A stretch of DNA of 64,000 nt, from the NCBI RefSeq assembly GCF_000015245.1, contig NC_008700.1, positions 3,794,501 through 3,858,500 of the forward strand, written 5' to 3'. Under the pieces are notes generated by a model, which made no database searches, was not told the DNA's origin, and worked only from the letters and a program-made list of their open reading frames with translations. Source of the stretch: Shewanella amazonensis SB2B (GTDB lineage: Bacteria > Pseudomonadota > Gammaproteobacteria > Enterobacterales > Shewanellaceae). The position numbers were made by a program, and so were the translations under genes. This document shows positions 1 through 8,295 of the stretch, one piece after another. Every line of letters starts with the position of its first letter. Position 1 is the first letter of the stretch.

Positions 1-2
1 TG

Positions 3-65
3 GTTCAGGCGGTCGACGCCATGGAACACAGAGTCAATCAGTTAAGGGACCGCCTCACACCATGA
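3..65 (+). CDS. ubiJ: UbiJ C-terminal end (partial, 5' end outside window)
   Basis: An open frame enters from the left edge and encodes about 20 residues ending in [12 protein letters not shown] before a TGA at 63-65. UbiJ is the SCP2-domain accessory factor of the aerobic ubiquinone (Ubi) complex, and its C-terminus is normally a charged helix of this kind. The stop overlaps the ubiB start in an ATGA junction, as expected for the conserved ubiE-ubiJ-ubiB operon. The identification rests mainly on position next to ubiB, because too little protein is present for a family match. Confidence 0.6.
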
Positions 66-1711
66 CCTTCGCCAGTCTTCGCCGTGGATACCAGGTGATT
101 CGCACACTGCTCCACTATGGCCTGGATGACGTACTGCCTCCCACCCTGCTTCCCGGGTATTTCAAACTGCTGCGCCTGTGCCTGTTCTGGGTACGCAATC
201 GCCACAAAGACAAGTGCGGTGGTGAACGACTCAAACTCGCCATGCAGGAACTCGGCCCCGTATACATCAAGTTTGGCCAGATGCTCTCCACCCGCCGCGA
301 CCTGCTGAGCGACGAATGGGCGCAAGAGCTGTCCATGTTGCAAGACAGGGTGCCGGCCTTTGATTCTGCGCTGGCGCGCGAGGCCATCGAGGCCGAACTT
401 AAGGCTCCCATCGATAGCCTGTTCGATGACTTCGATGACACCCCGCTGGCGTCTGCGTCTATTTCTCAGGTGCATACAGCCACCCTCAAGTCCAACGGCC
501 AGCAGGTCGTGCTCAAGGTGCTGCGCCCCAATGTAGAGGCCAACATCAAGGCCGATTTGGAGTTGATGTTACAGGTGGCCACCTGGGTCAATCGCTTACT
601 GGGTGAAGGCAATCGCCTGCGACCGGTGGAAGTGGTGGAAGACTACCAAAACACCATTCTGGGCGAGCTGAACCTCAAGCTTGAGGCCCTCAACGCCACC
701 AAGCTGAGAAACAATTTTCTCGACTCGGACGCACTCTACATTCCCTATGTGTATGAAGAGCTGTGTCACCCCAGATTGATGGTGATGGAACGCATCGACG
801 GCATCCCCGTGTCCGACATAGAGGCGCTCAACGCCCAGGGTACCAACCTGAAATTACTGGCCGAACGTGGCGTGGAGCTCTTTTTCACCCAGGTGTTCCG
901 CGATAACTTTTTCCATGCCGACATGCACCCCGGCAACATTTTTATCAGCCGTGAGCACCCGGAAAACCCCTTCTACATTGGGCTAGACTGCGGCATCATG
1001 GGCAGCCTGAACGAAGAAGATAAACGCTATCTGGCGGAAAACTTCCTCGCATTTTTCAATCGGGATTATCACCGTATCGCCCAGTTGTATGTGGAGTCAG
1101 GTTGGGTATCGGCGGATACCGACATCCTGGCGTTCGAGCAGGCCGTTAAGCTGGTGTGCGAGCCCATGTTCAACAAGCCACTGAATGAAATCTCCTTTGG
1201 CCATGTGCTGCTGGAGCTGTTTCGCACCGCCCGGCGCTTCGATATCGTAGTGCAACCGCAACTGGTGCTGCTGGAAAAAACCCTGCTGTATATCGAAGGT
1301 CTTGGGCGTCAGCTCTATCCCCAGCTGGATTTGTGGCAAACCGCCAAGCCATTTTTGGAGCGCTGGATGGCAGAACAGGTCGGGCCCAAAGCGATATTCA
1401 AAAAAGTGCAAACAAATTTGCCCTTCTGGTCTGATAAACTCCCGGAGTTTCCAGAGCTTATTTATGACAATCTCAAGCTTGGCCGCAAGCTTCTGGGCAG
1501 TCAGCAACAGATGCTCGACAGGTATCTCAAGTATCAGCAAAAGGCGCACAAGAGTAACTTCCTGCTTATCACCTCTGCTGTTTTGTTGATCTGTGGCACT
1601 ATTTTGTTTGCCCAAACAGATACACTGTGGCTCGCATCTGCTTGTCTTGGTTCCGGCGCATTGGTTTGGGGAGCCGGATGGCGATCCAGACCAAAGAATC
1701 GCAAATTTTAG
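62..1711 (+). CDS. ubiB: UbiB, atypical protein kinase-like ubiquinone biosynthesis factor
   Basis: 549 aa, the usual UbiB length (about 546 in E. coli). It belongs to the ABC1/ADCK/UbiB atypical kinase family and supports coenzyme Q synthesis at the inner membrane. Visible family marks are the KxGQ motif at residues 70-73 (KFGQ), the Ala/Ser-rich nucleotide loop around 129-138 ([10 protein letters not shown]), the catalytic-loop block [10 protein letters not shown] at 283-292 and the metal-binding GLDCGIMG at 307-314. Two hydrophobic segments close the C-terminus (about 500-540) and would anchor it in the membrane. The ATG overlaps the ubiJ stop by 4 bp, indicating translational coupling, and tatA follows after 62 bp. 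Confidence 0.96.
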
Positions 1712-1773
1712 CTAGCACTAAATAATCACAGGTTCATAATAGAATCACTTAATTTTGTAGAGAGGAATTCTTC

Positions 1774-2007
1774 ATGGGTGGTATCAGTATTTGGCAATTG
1801 CTCATCATCGCACTTATCGTGGTTTTGCTGTTTGGCACCAAGAAGTTGCGTTCTCTGGGTGGCGACCTCGGTGGCGCTATCAAGGGATTCAAAAACGCCA
1901 TGTCTGATGAAGAAAAAAAGGCATTGGAAGACAAAGAAGCCGCTGCTCAAACCACACAACAGGCAACTGAAAAGAAGCCTGAGGCCGACAAAAAAGAACA
2001 GGCGTAA
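1774..2007 (+). CDS. tatA: Sec-independent (Tat) translocase subunit TatA
   Basis: 77 aa. TatA oligomerises with TatBC to form the pore that exports folded twin-arginine substrates. It has one N-terminal membrane helix (residues 5-20), the FG hinge (FGTKKLR), then an amphipathic helix with the conserved GGDLGGAIKGFK region and a charged, Lys/Glu-rich tail. A good ribosome-binding site (AGAGGAAT) precedes the ATG. It opens the tatABC run: tatB starts 6 bp after its stop. The 62-bp gap after ubiB could hold a promoter, but I see no convincing hexamer pair. Confidence 0.96.
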   Translation: MGGISIWQLLIIALIVVLLFGTKKLRSLGGDLGGAIKGFKNAMSDEEKKALEDKEAAAQTTQQATEKKPEADKKEQA

Positions 2008-2013
2008 TTCCTT

Positions 2014-2391
2014 ATGTTTGACGGTATCGGCTTTATGGAGCTTCTGCTCATCGCCATCATAGGTTTGGTGGTGCTTGGGCCGGAGAGATTACCTGTTGCA
2101 GTGCGTACCGTGTCCGGCTGGATACGGGCCATGAAACGCATGGCCAACTCGGTCAAAGACGAACTGGAACAGGAATTGAAGATTGAGCAGTTACATGCCG
2201 ATCTGAAAAAGGCCGAAAGCAAGGGGCTTTCCAATCTGTCGCCAGAGCTGCAGGAATCCATTGACCAGCTCAAGCAGGCCGCACAGGAGGTTAACCGCCC
2301 ATATCAGGTCAGCGAGCCAGCCCCGGAAAAACCGGCAGCGACCGAAACGACCAAAGATCCAGGCGTCGAGCCCCCTAAAGCCAACGGGTAA
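2014..2391 (+). CDS. tatB: Sec-independent (Tat) translocase subunit TatB
   Basis: 125 aa. TatB forms the signal-peptide receptor with TatC. It begins with the TatB-type membrane helix MFDGIGFMELLLIAIIGLVV followed by LGPERLP, which separates TatB from TatA (FG with a short hinge). A long amphipathic helix and a Pro/Ala/Glu-rich tail follow. The length is shorter than E. coli TatB (171) but within the family range, the variable tail accounting for the difference. It lies 6 bp after tatA and 3 bp before tatC. Confidence 0.95.
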   Translation: MFDGIGFMELLLIAIIGLVVLGPERLPVAVRTVSGWIRAMKRMANSVKDELEQELKIEQLHADLKKAESKGLSNLSPELQESIDQLKQAAQEVNRPYQVSEPAPEKPAATETTKDPGVEPPKANG

Positions 2392-2394
2392 TTC

Positions 2395-3147
2395 ATGTCG
2401 TCACATCAACAACCTCTGATCAGCCACCTGCTTGAGCTGCGCACCATACTGCTCAAGTGTATTGCCGGTGTCTTGCTGGTATTTATCTGTTTGGTCTACT
2501 GGGCCAACGATATTTACCACTATATGGCCATCCCCCTGATGCAGGCATTGCCAGAAAGCTCCAGCATGATTGCCACCGACGTGGCAGCGCCCTTCTTCGC
2601 GCCCTTCAAGCTGACTATGGTGCTGTCATTTTTCATCGCCGTGCCCTATGTGCTGTATCAAATCTGGTCTTTTGTGGCACCGGGGCTCTACAAGCATGAA
2701 AAACGCCTGGTGGTCCCCCTGCTCGTGAGCAGTACTTTACTGTTTTATATGGGGATTGCCTTTGCCTACTTCGTGGTATTCCCCGTGGTATTCGGCTTCT
2801 TCACCAGCGTGGCGCCCGAAGGGGTGACGGTGGCAACCGACATCAGCAGTTACCTGAATTTTATTCTGAAACTCTTTTTTGCCTTTGGCCTGTCCTTTGA
2901 GATCCCCATCGCCGTGGTACTGCTGTGCTGGGCAGGGGTGACCAGTGTCGAAGACCTCAAGGCCAAACGCCCCTATATCGTGGTTTCGGCCTTTATTATT
3001 GGGATGTTGCTGACACCTCCGGACGTGATTTCACAAACCATGTTGGCTGTTCCCATGCTGTTGCTGTTTGAAGGCGGATTGCTTGCTGCCCGCTTTTACA
3101 GTAAAAAGAGCGAAGACGAACAAGAAGAACAAACACACGCCGACTGA
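2395..3147 (+). CDS. tatC: Sec-independent (Tat) translocase subunit TatC
   Basis: 250 aa polytopic inner-membrane protein with six hydrophobic segments, matching TatC length and topology. The cytoplasmic N-terminus has the family signature HLLELR (residues 11-16), and the first periplasmic loop contains the conserved SFVAPGLYKHEKR block; both contribute to twin-arginine signal recognition. The end is charged (KKSEDEQEEQ), as is common in TatC. It is the last gene of the tatABC cluster and is followed by a likely terminator hairpin. Confidence 0.97.
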   Translation: MSSHQQPLISHLLELRTILLKCIAGVLLVFICLVYWANDIYHYMAIPLMQALPESSSMIATDVAAPFFAPFKLTMVLSFFIAVPYVLYQIWSFVAPGLYKHEKRLVVPLLVSSTLLFYMGIAFAYFVVFPVVFGFFTSVAPEGVTVATDISSYLNFILKLFFAFGLSFEIPIAVVLLCWAGVTSVEDLKAKRPYIVVSAFIIGMLLTPPDVISQTMLAVPMLLLFEGGLLAARFYSKKSEDEQEEQTHAD

Positions 3148-3172
3148 CACCAGTGGCATGTGACCCTGTTTT

Positions 3173-3208
3173 ATCGGCCTGTCCCGTCTGGGTTGGGCCG
3201 ATTTTGTT
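3173..3208 (+). terminator. Putative terminator after tatC
   Basis: A perfect 7-bp stem (ATCGGCC / GGCCGAT) with a 16-nt loop is followed by TTTGTTATT. The stem is short and the loop long, so termination may be partial. Confidence 0.5.
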
Positions 3209-3241
3209 ATTAATGCCAAGGTAGAAATACAAGGACAACTT

Positions 3242-3778
3242 ATGCGCAGCTTATGGCTATTGGCCCTCGGCCTGACTTCTCTCTCTGCATCCGCTTCTGT
3301 TGAACAAGGTCTGGCCCAGTGTGCTGCGGTTCAGGATAAACTCGACCGTCTTATCTGTTACGACAAACTGGCTGAAAGTGTGGCCAAGGTGCCAGCGGTG
3401 ACGGTTGCCCAGCCCCAGGTCGCAGCACCGGTTGCGGCTGTTGCAGCTCCTGCACCTGTGGTCCCCGCGACTGTGAGCGCCGCACCAGTTGCCCCTGTAT
3501 CTCAAGCCGCGCCAACCGTAGAAGAGAGTTTCGGTAAGGTAAAAAAGACCGAAGCGGAGCCTGAGCGTATTGAACTGGTGATTTCTGCGGTGGACACAGA
3601 CGCCTATAACAACCTCAAGATAAGCTTTACCAATGGCCAGGTGTGGAAACAAACCGACGGCCGCAAGTTCAAGCTGAAAAGCGGTGAGAGTGTTTACATT
3701 GAAAAAGGTGCACTGGGCGCATTCTATCTGGGCCTCGAAAGCCGCAATACCACCATCAGGGTAAAACGCCTTAAGTAA
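3242..3778 (+). CDS. Unknown secreted protein with N-terminal CYD motif
   Basis: 178 aa, function not recognised. A signal peptide (about residues 1-18, ending SASA) is followed by a small Cys-containing helix region, QCAAVQDKLDRLICYDKLA. This C...LDRLxCYDxLA pattern occurs at the N-terminus of several small proteobacterial periplasmic proteins, including some type VI-associated ones; that similarity is from memory. A long Ala/Pro/Val-rich linker (about 50-100) leads to a C-terminal beta-rich domain of about 70 residues. The two cysteines could form a disulfide. The ATG has a strong RBS (AAGGACAACTT). It sits between tatC and tatD, but nothing shows that it takes part in Tat export. Confidence 0.8.
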   Translation: MRSLWLLALGLTSLSASASVEQGLAQCAAVQDKLDRLICYDKLAESVAKVPAVTVAQPQVAAPVAAVAAPAPVVPATVSAAPVAPVSQAAPTVEESFGKVKKTEAEPERIELVISAVDTDAYNNLKISFTNGQVWKQTDGRKFKLKSGESVYIEKGALGAFYLGLESRNTTIRVKRLK

Positions 3779-3801
3779 CTATTTCATTATCTTAAGTGAA
3801 T

Positions 3802-4605
3802 ATGCCCCGTTATCTGGACATTGCCGTTAACCTGATTGGCAGTGCCCTCGAATCCGACATTGAGGCCGTAATCGCCGGCGCCGATGCTGCCGGTGTGTCG
3901 CCGTTGATTGTTATTGGCAGCAGCCTCGAAGAGAGCGAGGCGGTTCTGGGCGCCTGCCAGCGTTTCCCCGGCAAGCTTTATGGCACTGCCGGGGTGCACC
4001 CCCATCATGCCTCGAGCTGGCATCAGCACAGCACGGGACTGCAGCGCCGTCTGTGCGGTGAGAGTGCCATAGTCGCCGTGGGTGAGTGTGGCCTCGACTA
4101 TAACCGGGACTTTTCTCCCCGTCCCAAGCAGCGTGAAGCCTTTGCCGCCCAACTGGCACTGGCCTGTGAATTGGGAAAGCCTGTTTTGATGCACGAGCGC
4201 GATGCCCATGATGACTTCATCGCCATTGTGAGAGAGCATCGCAGCCAACTCAGTGGCGCCCTGTTGCACTGCTTTACCGGCACGGCCGCGCAGATGGAAG
4301 CCTACATAGACCTTGGACTGCATCTGGGTATTACCGGCTGGGTTTGTGATGAGCGCCGCGGTCAGGAATTGGCCGCACTGGTGAAAGATATTCCCATCGA
4401 ACGGCTGCTGATTGAGACCGATAGCCCCTATCTGCTGCCAAGGTCCATGCGGCCCAAGCCCAAATCAGGTAAAAACCTGCCGCAATATTTACCCTATATC
4501 GCCAACGAGATAGCCCGCCTTCGAGGGGAGGAGCCGGACGACTTTTCCCGGCAGGTATACCACAACAGCCTCACATTCTTTGGCTTGGACAGCGCCCATG
4601 GGTAG
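3802..4605 (+). CDS. tatD: TatD family metal-dependent hydrolase (DNase)
   Basis: 267 aa from ATG 3802; a GTG two codons upstream (3796) is an alternative start. TatD proteins are TIM-barrel 3'-5' exonucleases acting in nucleic-acid quality control, encoded near tat genes but not needed for export. Visible metal-ligand blocks are GECGLDYNRDF, VLMHERDAH, LLHCFTG and ETDSPYLLP. The usual first HxH is absent and replaced by YLDIAVNL; as I recall, E. coli TatD itself has the same replacement, so this marks the true TatD subfamily rather than TatD paralogues such as YcfH. The stop overlaps the next gene by 8 bp. Confidence 0.94.
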   Translation: MPRYLDIAVNLIGSALESDIEAVIAGADAAGVSPLIVIGSSLEESEAVLGACQRFPGKLYGTAGVHPHHASSWHQHSTGLQRRLCGESAIVAVGECGLDYNRDFSPRPKQREAFAAQLALACELGKPVLMHERDAHDDFIAIVREHRSQLSGALLHCFTGTAAQMEAYIDLGLHLGITGWVCDERRGQELAALVKDIPIERLLIETDSPYLLPRSMRPKPKSGKNLPQYLPYIANEIARLRGEEPDDFSRQVYHNSLTFFGLDSAHG

Positions 4606-6472
4606 ACTCCTGCTGCTGTTACTCGCACTGGGATATAGTCTGCTGGCGCAGGCCGGCGCCCCTGCTTTGGTATACACGCAAGAGTCGGGGGATGTGATAG
4701 AACTGACCCCCTGGGTAAGCGCGTTTCAGGCCAGCGAACTTATTGATTACCGAGAACTTCCACCCCAGAATGACCCACGCTGGCAACAACTTCCCAAGCA
4801 GGGCACCCATGGCATGGGGGCGCAGAATCGCTGGCTCAGGATAGATATTGATGTCAGAACCCATCCGGGCAGCCGGGTGCTCAGTATCAATAACCCCCTG
4901 CTGGATAACTTGCGACTCTATCATCTGGTCAATGGCAACCTGATGACTGAACACCATTTTGGTGACAGCTTGCCATTTGATGAACGCCTGCTCCTGAGTA
5001 CTCAGTTCCTTTACCCGTTGCAGCTGCGGCCATGGGAGCATCACACCCTGCTGCTCCGGGTCGATACCGAAGGTAGCAGCCATGTGCCCTTGACTCTGAT
5101 GACGCCCGGTCATCTGAGCCAGATGCTCGAAAGCCGTAATCTGGTTCAGGGTTTCCAGCTTGGCATCCTCGCAGCCATCGGTCTGTTCAGTTTATTCGTG
5201 GCACTGGCCTCAGGCTCCTTCAGCTACAGCTATTACGCCGCTTATGTGTTGTCCATGACACTCTTGGTTGCCTCCTTGCAAGGGGTGGCATTCCGCTACC
5301 TTTGGCCACAATTACCAGCCATGCAAGCCTGGGTTATCCCGTTCCTGCTACCGCTGGTCATGTGTTTTGCGCTCATGTTTGCCGAAAAGGTATTGCAACT
5401 TAAATACCTGAATATTCGTATGCTGCGCATTTGTCGCTTCAGCGCCACCTTCAGTCTGTTTCTGGCACTGCTGTCCCCCTTTATCAGCTACAGCCTGGCG
5501 ATGTATTGCGACCTGGTCGCCCTGCTGGGTATTGCCGTGGTACTGCTCGCCTTCGCTCTGGTGCAGGCCCTGCGGGGACAAAAACTCGCCCGCCTTTACT
5601 TCGTCGGTTGGATAGTCTTTCTGGCTAGCGTTATTGTCACCAGCCTGATTTACCTCGGTGCCATCCAAACCACCATGGAACCCCTCAGCCCGGCCATGGC
5701 GGGGGTCACCTTTGAAATTGTGTTCATGTCGCTGGTACTGGCCATTCGTTACAGTGACGAGCGCAAAGCCAAACAGCGCATACAGCAGGAAGCCCTTGAG
5801 CAGGCCAAGCGTATCCGTGAAGCCCGAGAGGAAGCCCTCAAGGTCGAGGCCGAATCCAACGAGCGCCTGGAAGAGATGGTGCAGGAACGCACCCTTGAGC
5901 TGGAAATTGTCCTGCGTGAGCTTAATGAGGTGAACCAAAAACTCACCGAACAAACCACCATCGACAGCCTCACCGGCGTGAAAAACCGGGCTGCATTCAA
6001 TAAGCGCTTGCAGGCCGAAGGACGCATAAGCCGACGTCAGCAAACCCCCATGGCTCTGCTGATGCTGGACATAGATCATTTCAAGAATATCAACGACAAA
6101 TATGGCCACCTCGCCGGCGACTACACCCTGAAAGCCATCGCCGATACGCTGAGTGCACAACTCAGGCGCCCAACGGATCTCGTGTCACGTTTTGGGGGCG
6201 AGGAGTTTGCTATCATACTGCCATCCACCGATGCTGAAGGAGCCGTCGCCGTCGCCGAACATATCCGCGAAGCGGTAGAAGAGCTCACCATCAAGTGGGA
6301 GCAATTTATGATCCCGCTGACCGTGAGCATTGGTGTCAGCAGCAATATTATTGAGAGTGACGAGCATCCGCTGCAGCTGCTTGAGCAGGCGGACAAGGCG
6401 CTCTATCAGGCCAAACACGACGGCCGTAACAGGGTGGGCCTTTTTCAGGACATACCCGTTCCCCATCCATAG
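4598..6472 (+). CDS. Membrane diguanylate cyclase with 7TMR-DISM sensor (GGDEF)
   Basis: 624 aa from ATG 4598, which places a signal peptide (MGRLLLLLLALGYSLLAQA) at the very start; an upstream TTG at 4580 would add six polar residues inside tatD. Order: signal peptide; periplasmic 7TMR-DISMED2-like beta domain (about 25-175); seven membrane helices (about 180-390); coiled coil with many Glu/Arg (about 395-450); GGDEF domain (about 460-620). The active-site loop is GGEEF and an RxxD inhibitory site (RPTD) lies five residues before it, so this should be an active, product-inhibited c-di-GMP synthase. The signal it senses is unknown. c-di-GMP is relevant here because the adhesin at the end of the window belongs to a c-di-GMP-controlled class. 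Confidence 0.92.
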   Translation: MGRLLLLLLALGYSLLAQAGAPALVYTQESGDVIELTPWVSAFQASELIDYRELPPQNDPRWQQLPKQGTHGMGAQNRWLRIDIDVRTHPGSRVLSINNPLLDNLRLYHLVNGNLMTEHHFGDSLPFDERLLLSTQFLYPLQLRPWEHHTLLLRVDTEGSSHVPLTLMTPGHLSQMLESRNLVQGFQLGILAAIGLFSLFVALASGSFSYSYYAAYVLSMTLLVASLQGVAFRYLWPQLPAMQAWVIPFLLPLVMCFALMFAEKVLQLKYLNIRMLRICRFSATFSLFLALLSPFISYSLAMYCDLVALLGIAVVLLAFALVQALRGQKLARLYFVGWIVFLASVIVTSLIYLGAIQTTMEPLSPAMAGVTFEIVFMSLVLAIRYSDERKAKQRIQQEALEQAKRIREAREEALKVEAESNERLEEMVQERTLELEIVLRELNEVNQKLTEQTTIDSLTGVKNRAAFNKRLQAEGRISRRQQTPMALLMLDIDHFKNINDKYGHLAGDYTLKAIADTLSAQLRRPTDLVSRFGGEEFAIILPSTDAEGAVAVAEHIREAVEELTIKWEQFMIPLTVSIGVSSNIIESDEHPLQLLEQADKALYQAKHDGRNRVGLFQDIPVPHP

Positions 6473-6486
6473 CCCAGGAGACGATA

Positions 6487-7497
6487 GTGAACATCATCAC
6501 CAGTGCCTTCCCACAACGCAGAATGCGCCGTATGCGCAAACACGAGTTCAGCCGTCGCCTGATGGCCGAAAATACCCTGACGGTTAACGACCTGATTTAT
6601 CCCATGTTTGTGCTCGAAGGTAATCACCGCACCGAGCAAGTGGCCTCCATGCCCGGCATCGAGCGCTACAGTATCGATCTGCTCCTCAAAGAAGCAGAAG
6701 AGCTGGTCAAACTGGGGATTCCACTGATTGCCCTCTTCCCCGTGACCCCAGCGGAAAAGAAAACCCTGCTGGCAGAAGAAGCCTATAACCCCGATGGTTT
6801 GGCGCAGCGCGCCGTGCGTGCCCTCAAGCGTGAGTTTCCCCAGCTGGGTGTGATGACCGACGTGGCCCTGGACCCCTTCACCACCCACGGTCAGGACGGC
6901 ATCATCGATGACACCGGCTATATCGTTAACGACATCACCACCGACATTCTGGTGAAGCAGGCTCTGTCCCATGCCGAGGCCGGTGCCGACATTGTGGCTC
7001 CGTCCGACATGATGGACGGCCGTATCGGCGCTATCCGTAACGCGCTGGAAGCCGCTGGCCACGTGAATACCCAAATCATGGCCTACTCGGCCAAGTATTC
7101 ATCCAACTACTATGGCCCATTCCGTGACGCCGTCGGCTCTGCCGGCAACCTCAAGGGTGGCAATAAACACAGCTACCAGATGGACCCGGCCAACAGCGAT
7201 GAGGCCCTCCATGAAGTGGCACTGGACATCCAGGAAGGTGCCGACATGGTGATGGTCAAGCCCGGCATGCCCTATCTGGATATAGTGCACAGGGTGAAAA
7301 CTGAATTGGCCGTGCCCACCTTTGCCTATCAGGTCAGTGGGGAGTACGCCATGCACATGGCGGCCATTCAAAACGGCTGGCTGGCGGAAAAAGCCATAGT
7401 GATGGAGTCCCTGCTGTGCTTCAAGCGCGCCGGGGCCGACGGCATTCTCACTTACTTTGCCAAGCGTGCCGCCCAGTGGCTTAACGAGCAGAAGTAA
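6487..7497 (+). CDS. hemB: Delta-aminolevulinic acid dehydratase (porphobilinogen synthase)
   Basis: 336 aa. It condenses two 5-aminolevulinate molecules to porphobilinogen in heme synthesis. The two active-site lysine blocks are visible: YSAKYSS and VMVKPGMPYLD. The metal region reads DVALDPFTTHGQDG, with no cysteine triad, so this is the magnesium-dependent Pseudomonas-like type rather than the zinc type. The start is GTG, with AGGAG six bases upstream; no better ATG exists before the conserved RMRRMRKHEFSRRL segment. A strong terminator follows. Later heme genes (hemC, hemD, hemX, hemY) are about 47 kb away in this window. Confidence 0.97.
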   Translation: MNIITSAFPQRRMRRMRKHEFSRRLMAENTLTVNDLIYPMFVLEGNHRTEQVASMPGIERYSIDLLLKEAEELVKLGIPLIALFPVTPAEKKTLLAEEAYNPDGLAQRAVRALKREFPQLGVMTDVALDPFTTHGQDGIIDDTGYIVNDITTDILVKQALSHAEAGADIVAPSDMMDGRIGAIRNALEAAGHVNTQIMAYSAKYSSNYYGPFRDAVGSAGNLKGGNKHSYQMDPANSDEALHEVALDIQEGADMVMVKPGMPYLDIVHRVKTELAVPTFAYQVSGEYAMHMAAIQNGWLAEKAIVMESLLCFKRAGADGILTYFAKRAAQWLNEQK

Positions 7498-7511
7498 TAC
7501 TGCCTGCAGCC

Positions 7512-7538
7512 AAAAGCCACCCTGGGGTGGCTTTTTTG
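7512..7538 (+). terminator. Rho-independent terminator after hemB
   Basis: A perfect 10-bp stem AAAAGCCACC / GGTGGCTTTT with loop CTGG runs into a T-tract, 15 bp after the hemB stop. Confidence 0.9.
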
Positions 7539-7664
7539 TTTTCAGCGCAAAAGGTGATCCAGTCCAAAGCCTGAGCCCATCAGGCTTTCTTTCGGCTTAC
7601 AGCCATGATTGGATAACCCCAGAGTACGTGGCTACAGTCGCTGCCCCTTCGCTTGTGAGGAAAC

Positions 7665-8204
7665 ATGATGCACAATAACATCAAAGCTTTATTGGCCACC
7701 ACGGCCCTATTTTTTACTGCGCCCCTGCTGGCGGACTCAGGCTGTGGTTTCGAGAGTAAATCCGGTGGCGTGTTTGCCACCTGTAGCGAGGAGAAGCAGG
7801 AAGTGATCCTGACCGGCATCGTTGAGGCCCAGCGCCTCGTCACTGAATTACCCGAGTTTACCGAGGGTTATAAAACCTACGAGGTGGATACCCCCGCACT
7901 TGGCCCTATAAAGGCTGAAACCGAAGCCACCGAAATAGTGGTGATCATCGGCACCTGGTGCCCCGATTGCCACCGCGAAACCCCGCGCTTTATCCGTATT
8001 ATGGAAGAGGTGGGCAACCCCAATATCAAAGTCACTTACATTGGTGTAGACCGCGCCAAGGCCGACCCTGAGGGCCTGGCCGCCAAGTATGAGTTCAAAC
8101 GTATTCCCACCTTTATCGTGCTGCAAAAAGGTGAGGAAATCGGCCGTATCGTCGAGCGCCCAACCGAATCGCTGGAAAAAGATTTGGCGAACATTCTGAA
8201 GTAA
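7665..8204 (+). CDS. Periplasmic thioredoxin-fold protein (CPDC active site)
   Basis: 179 aa. A signal peptide (about 1-23, ending LLA) precedes a thioredoxin-like domain with active site GTWCPDCHRETPRF, a CxxC of TlpA/thioredoxin style. The later cis-proline block is RIPTFIV. An extra N-terminal region contains Cys pairs (SGCGFES, FATCSEEK). It is probably a periplasmic thiol oxidoreductase or reductase; its partner is unknown. Two ATGs (7665 and 7668) follow the RBS GAGGAAA, so the exact start is uncertain by one codon. It is flanked by terminators and appears monocistronic. Confidence 0.86.
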   Translation: MMHNNIKALLATTALFFTAPLLADSGCGFESKSGGVFATCSEEKQEVILTGIVEAQRLVTELPEFTEGYKTYEVDTPALGPIKAETEATEIVVIIGTWCPDCHRETPRFIRIMEEVGNPNIKVTYIGVDRAKADPEGLAAKYEFKRIPTFIVLQKGEEIGRIVERPTESLEKDLANILK

Positions 8205-8215
8205 GCTTCAAACAC

Positions 8216-8243
8216 AAAAAGGCCGGCAATTGCCGGCCTTTTT
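8216..8243. terminator. Bidirectional terminator between convergent genes
   Basis: A perfect 12-bp stem AAAAAGGCCGGC / GCCGGCCTTTTT with an AATT loop. T-tracts are present on both strands, so it can end both the thioredoxin-like gene (+) and the TonB receptor gene (-). Confidence 0.92.
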
Positions 8244-8255
8244 CATGTCCCGAAA

Positions 8256-8295
8256 TCAAAACTCGTAGCGGGTTATCAGAACTCGTAGCGGGCAA
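8256..8295 (-). repeat. 20-bp tandem duplication over the receptor stop codon
   Basis: Bases 8256-8275 and 8276-8295 are two adjacent 20-bp copies agreeing at 17 of 20 positions. On the minus strand each encodes an (I)xRYEF-stop ending; the downstream copy is out of frame with the gene because 20 is not a multiple of 3. Confidence 0.8.
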
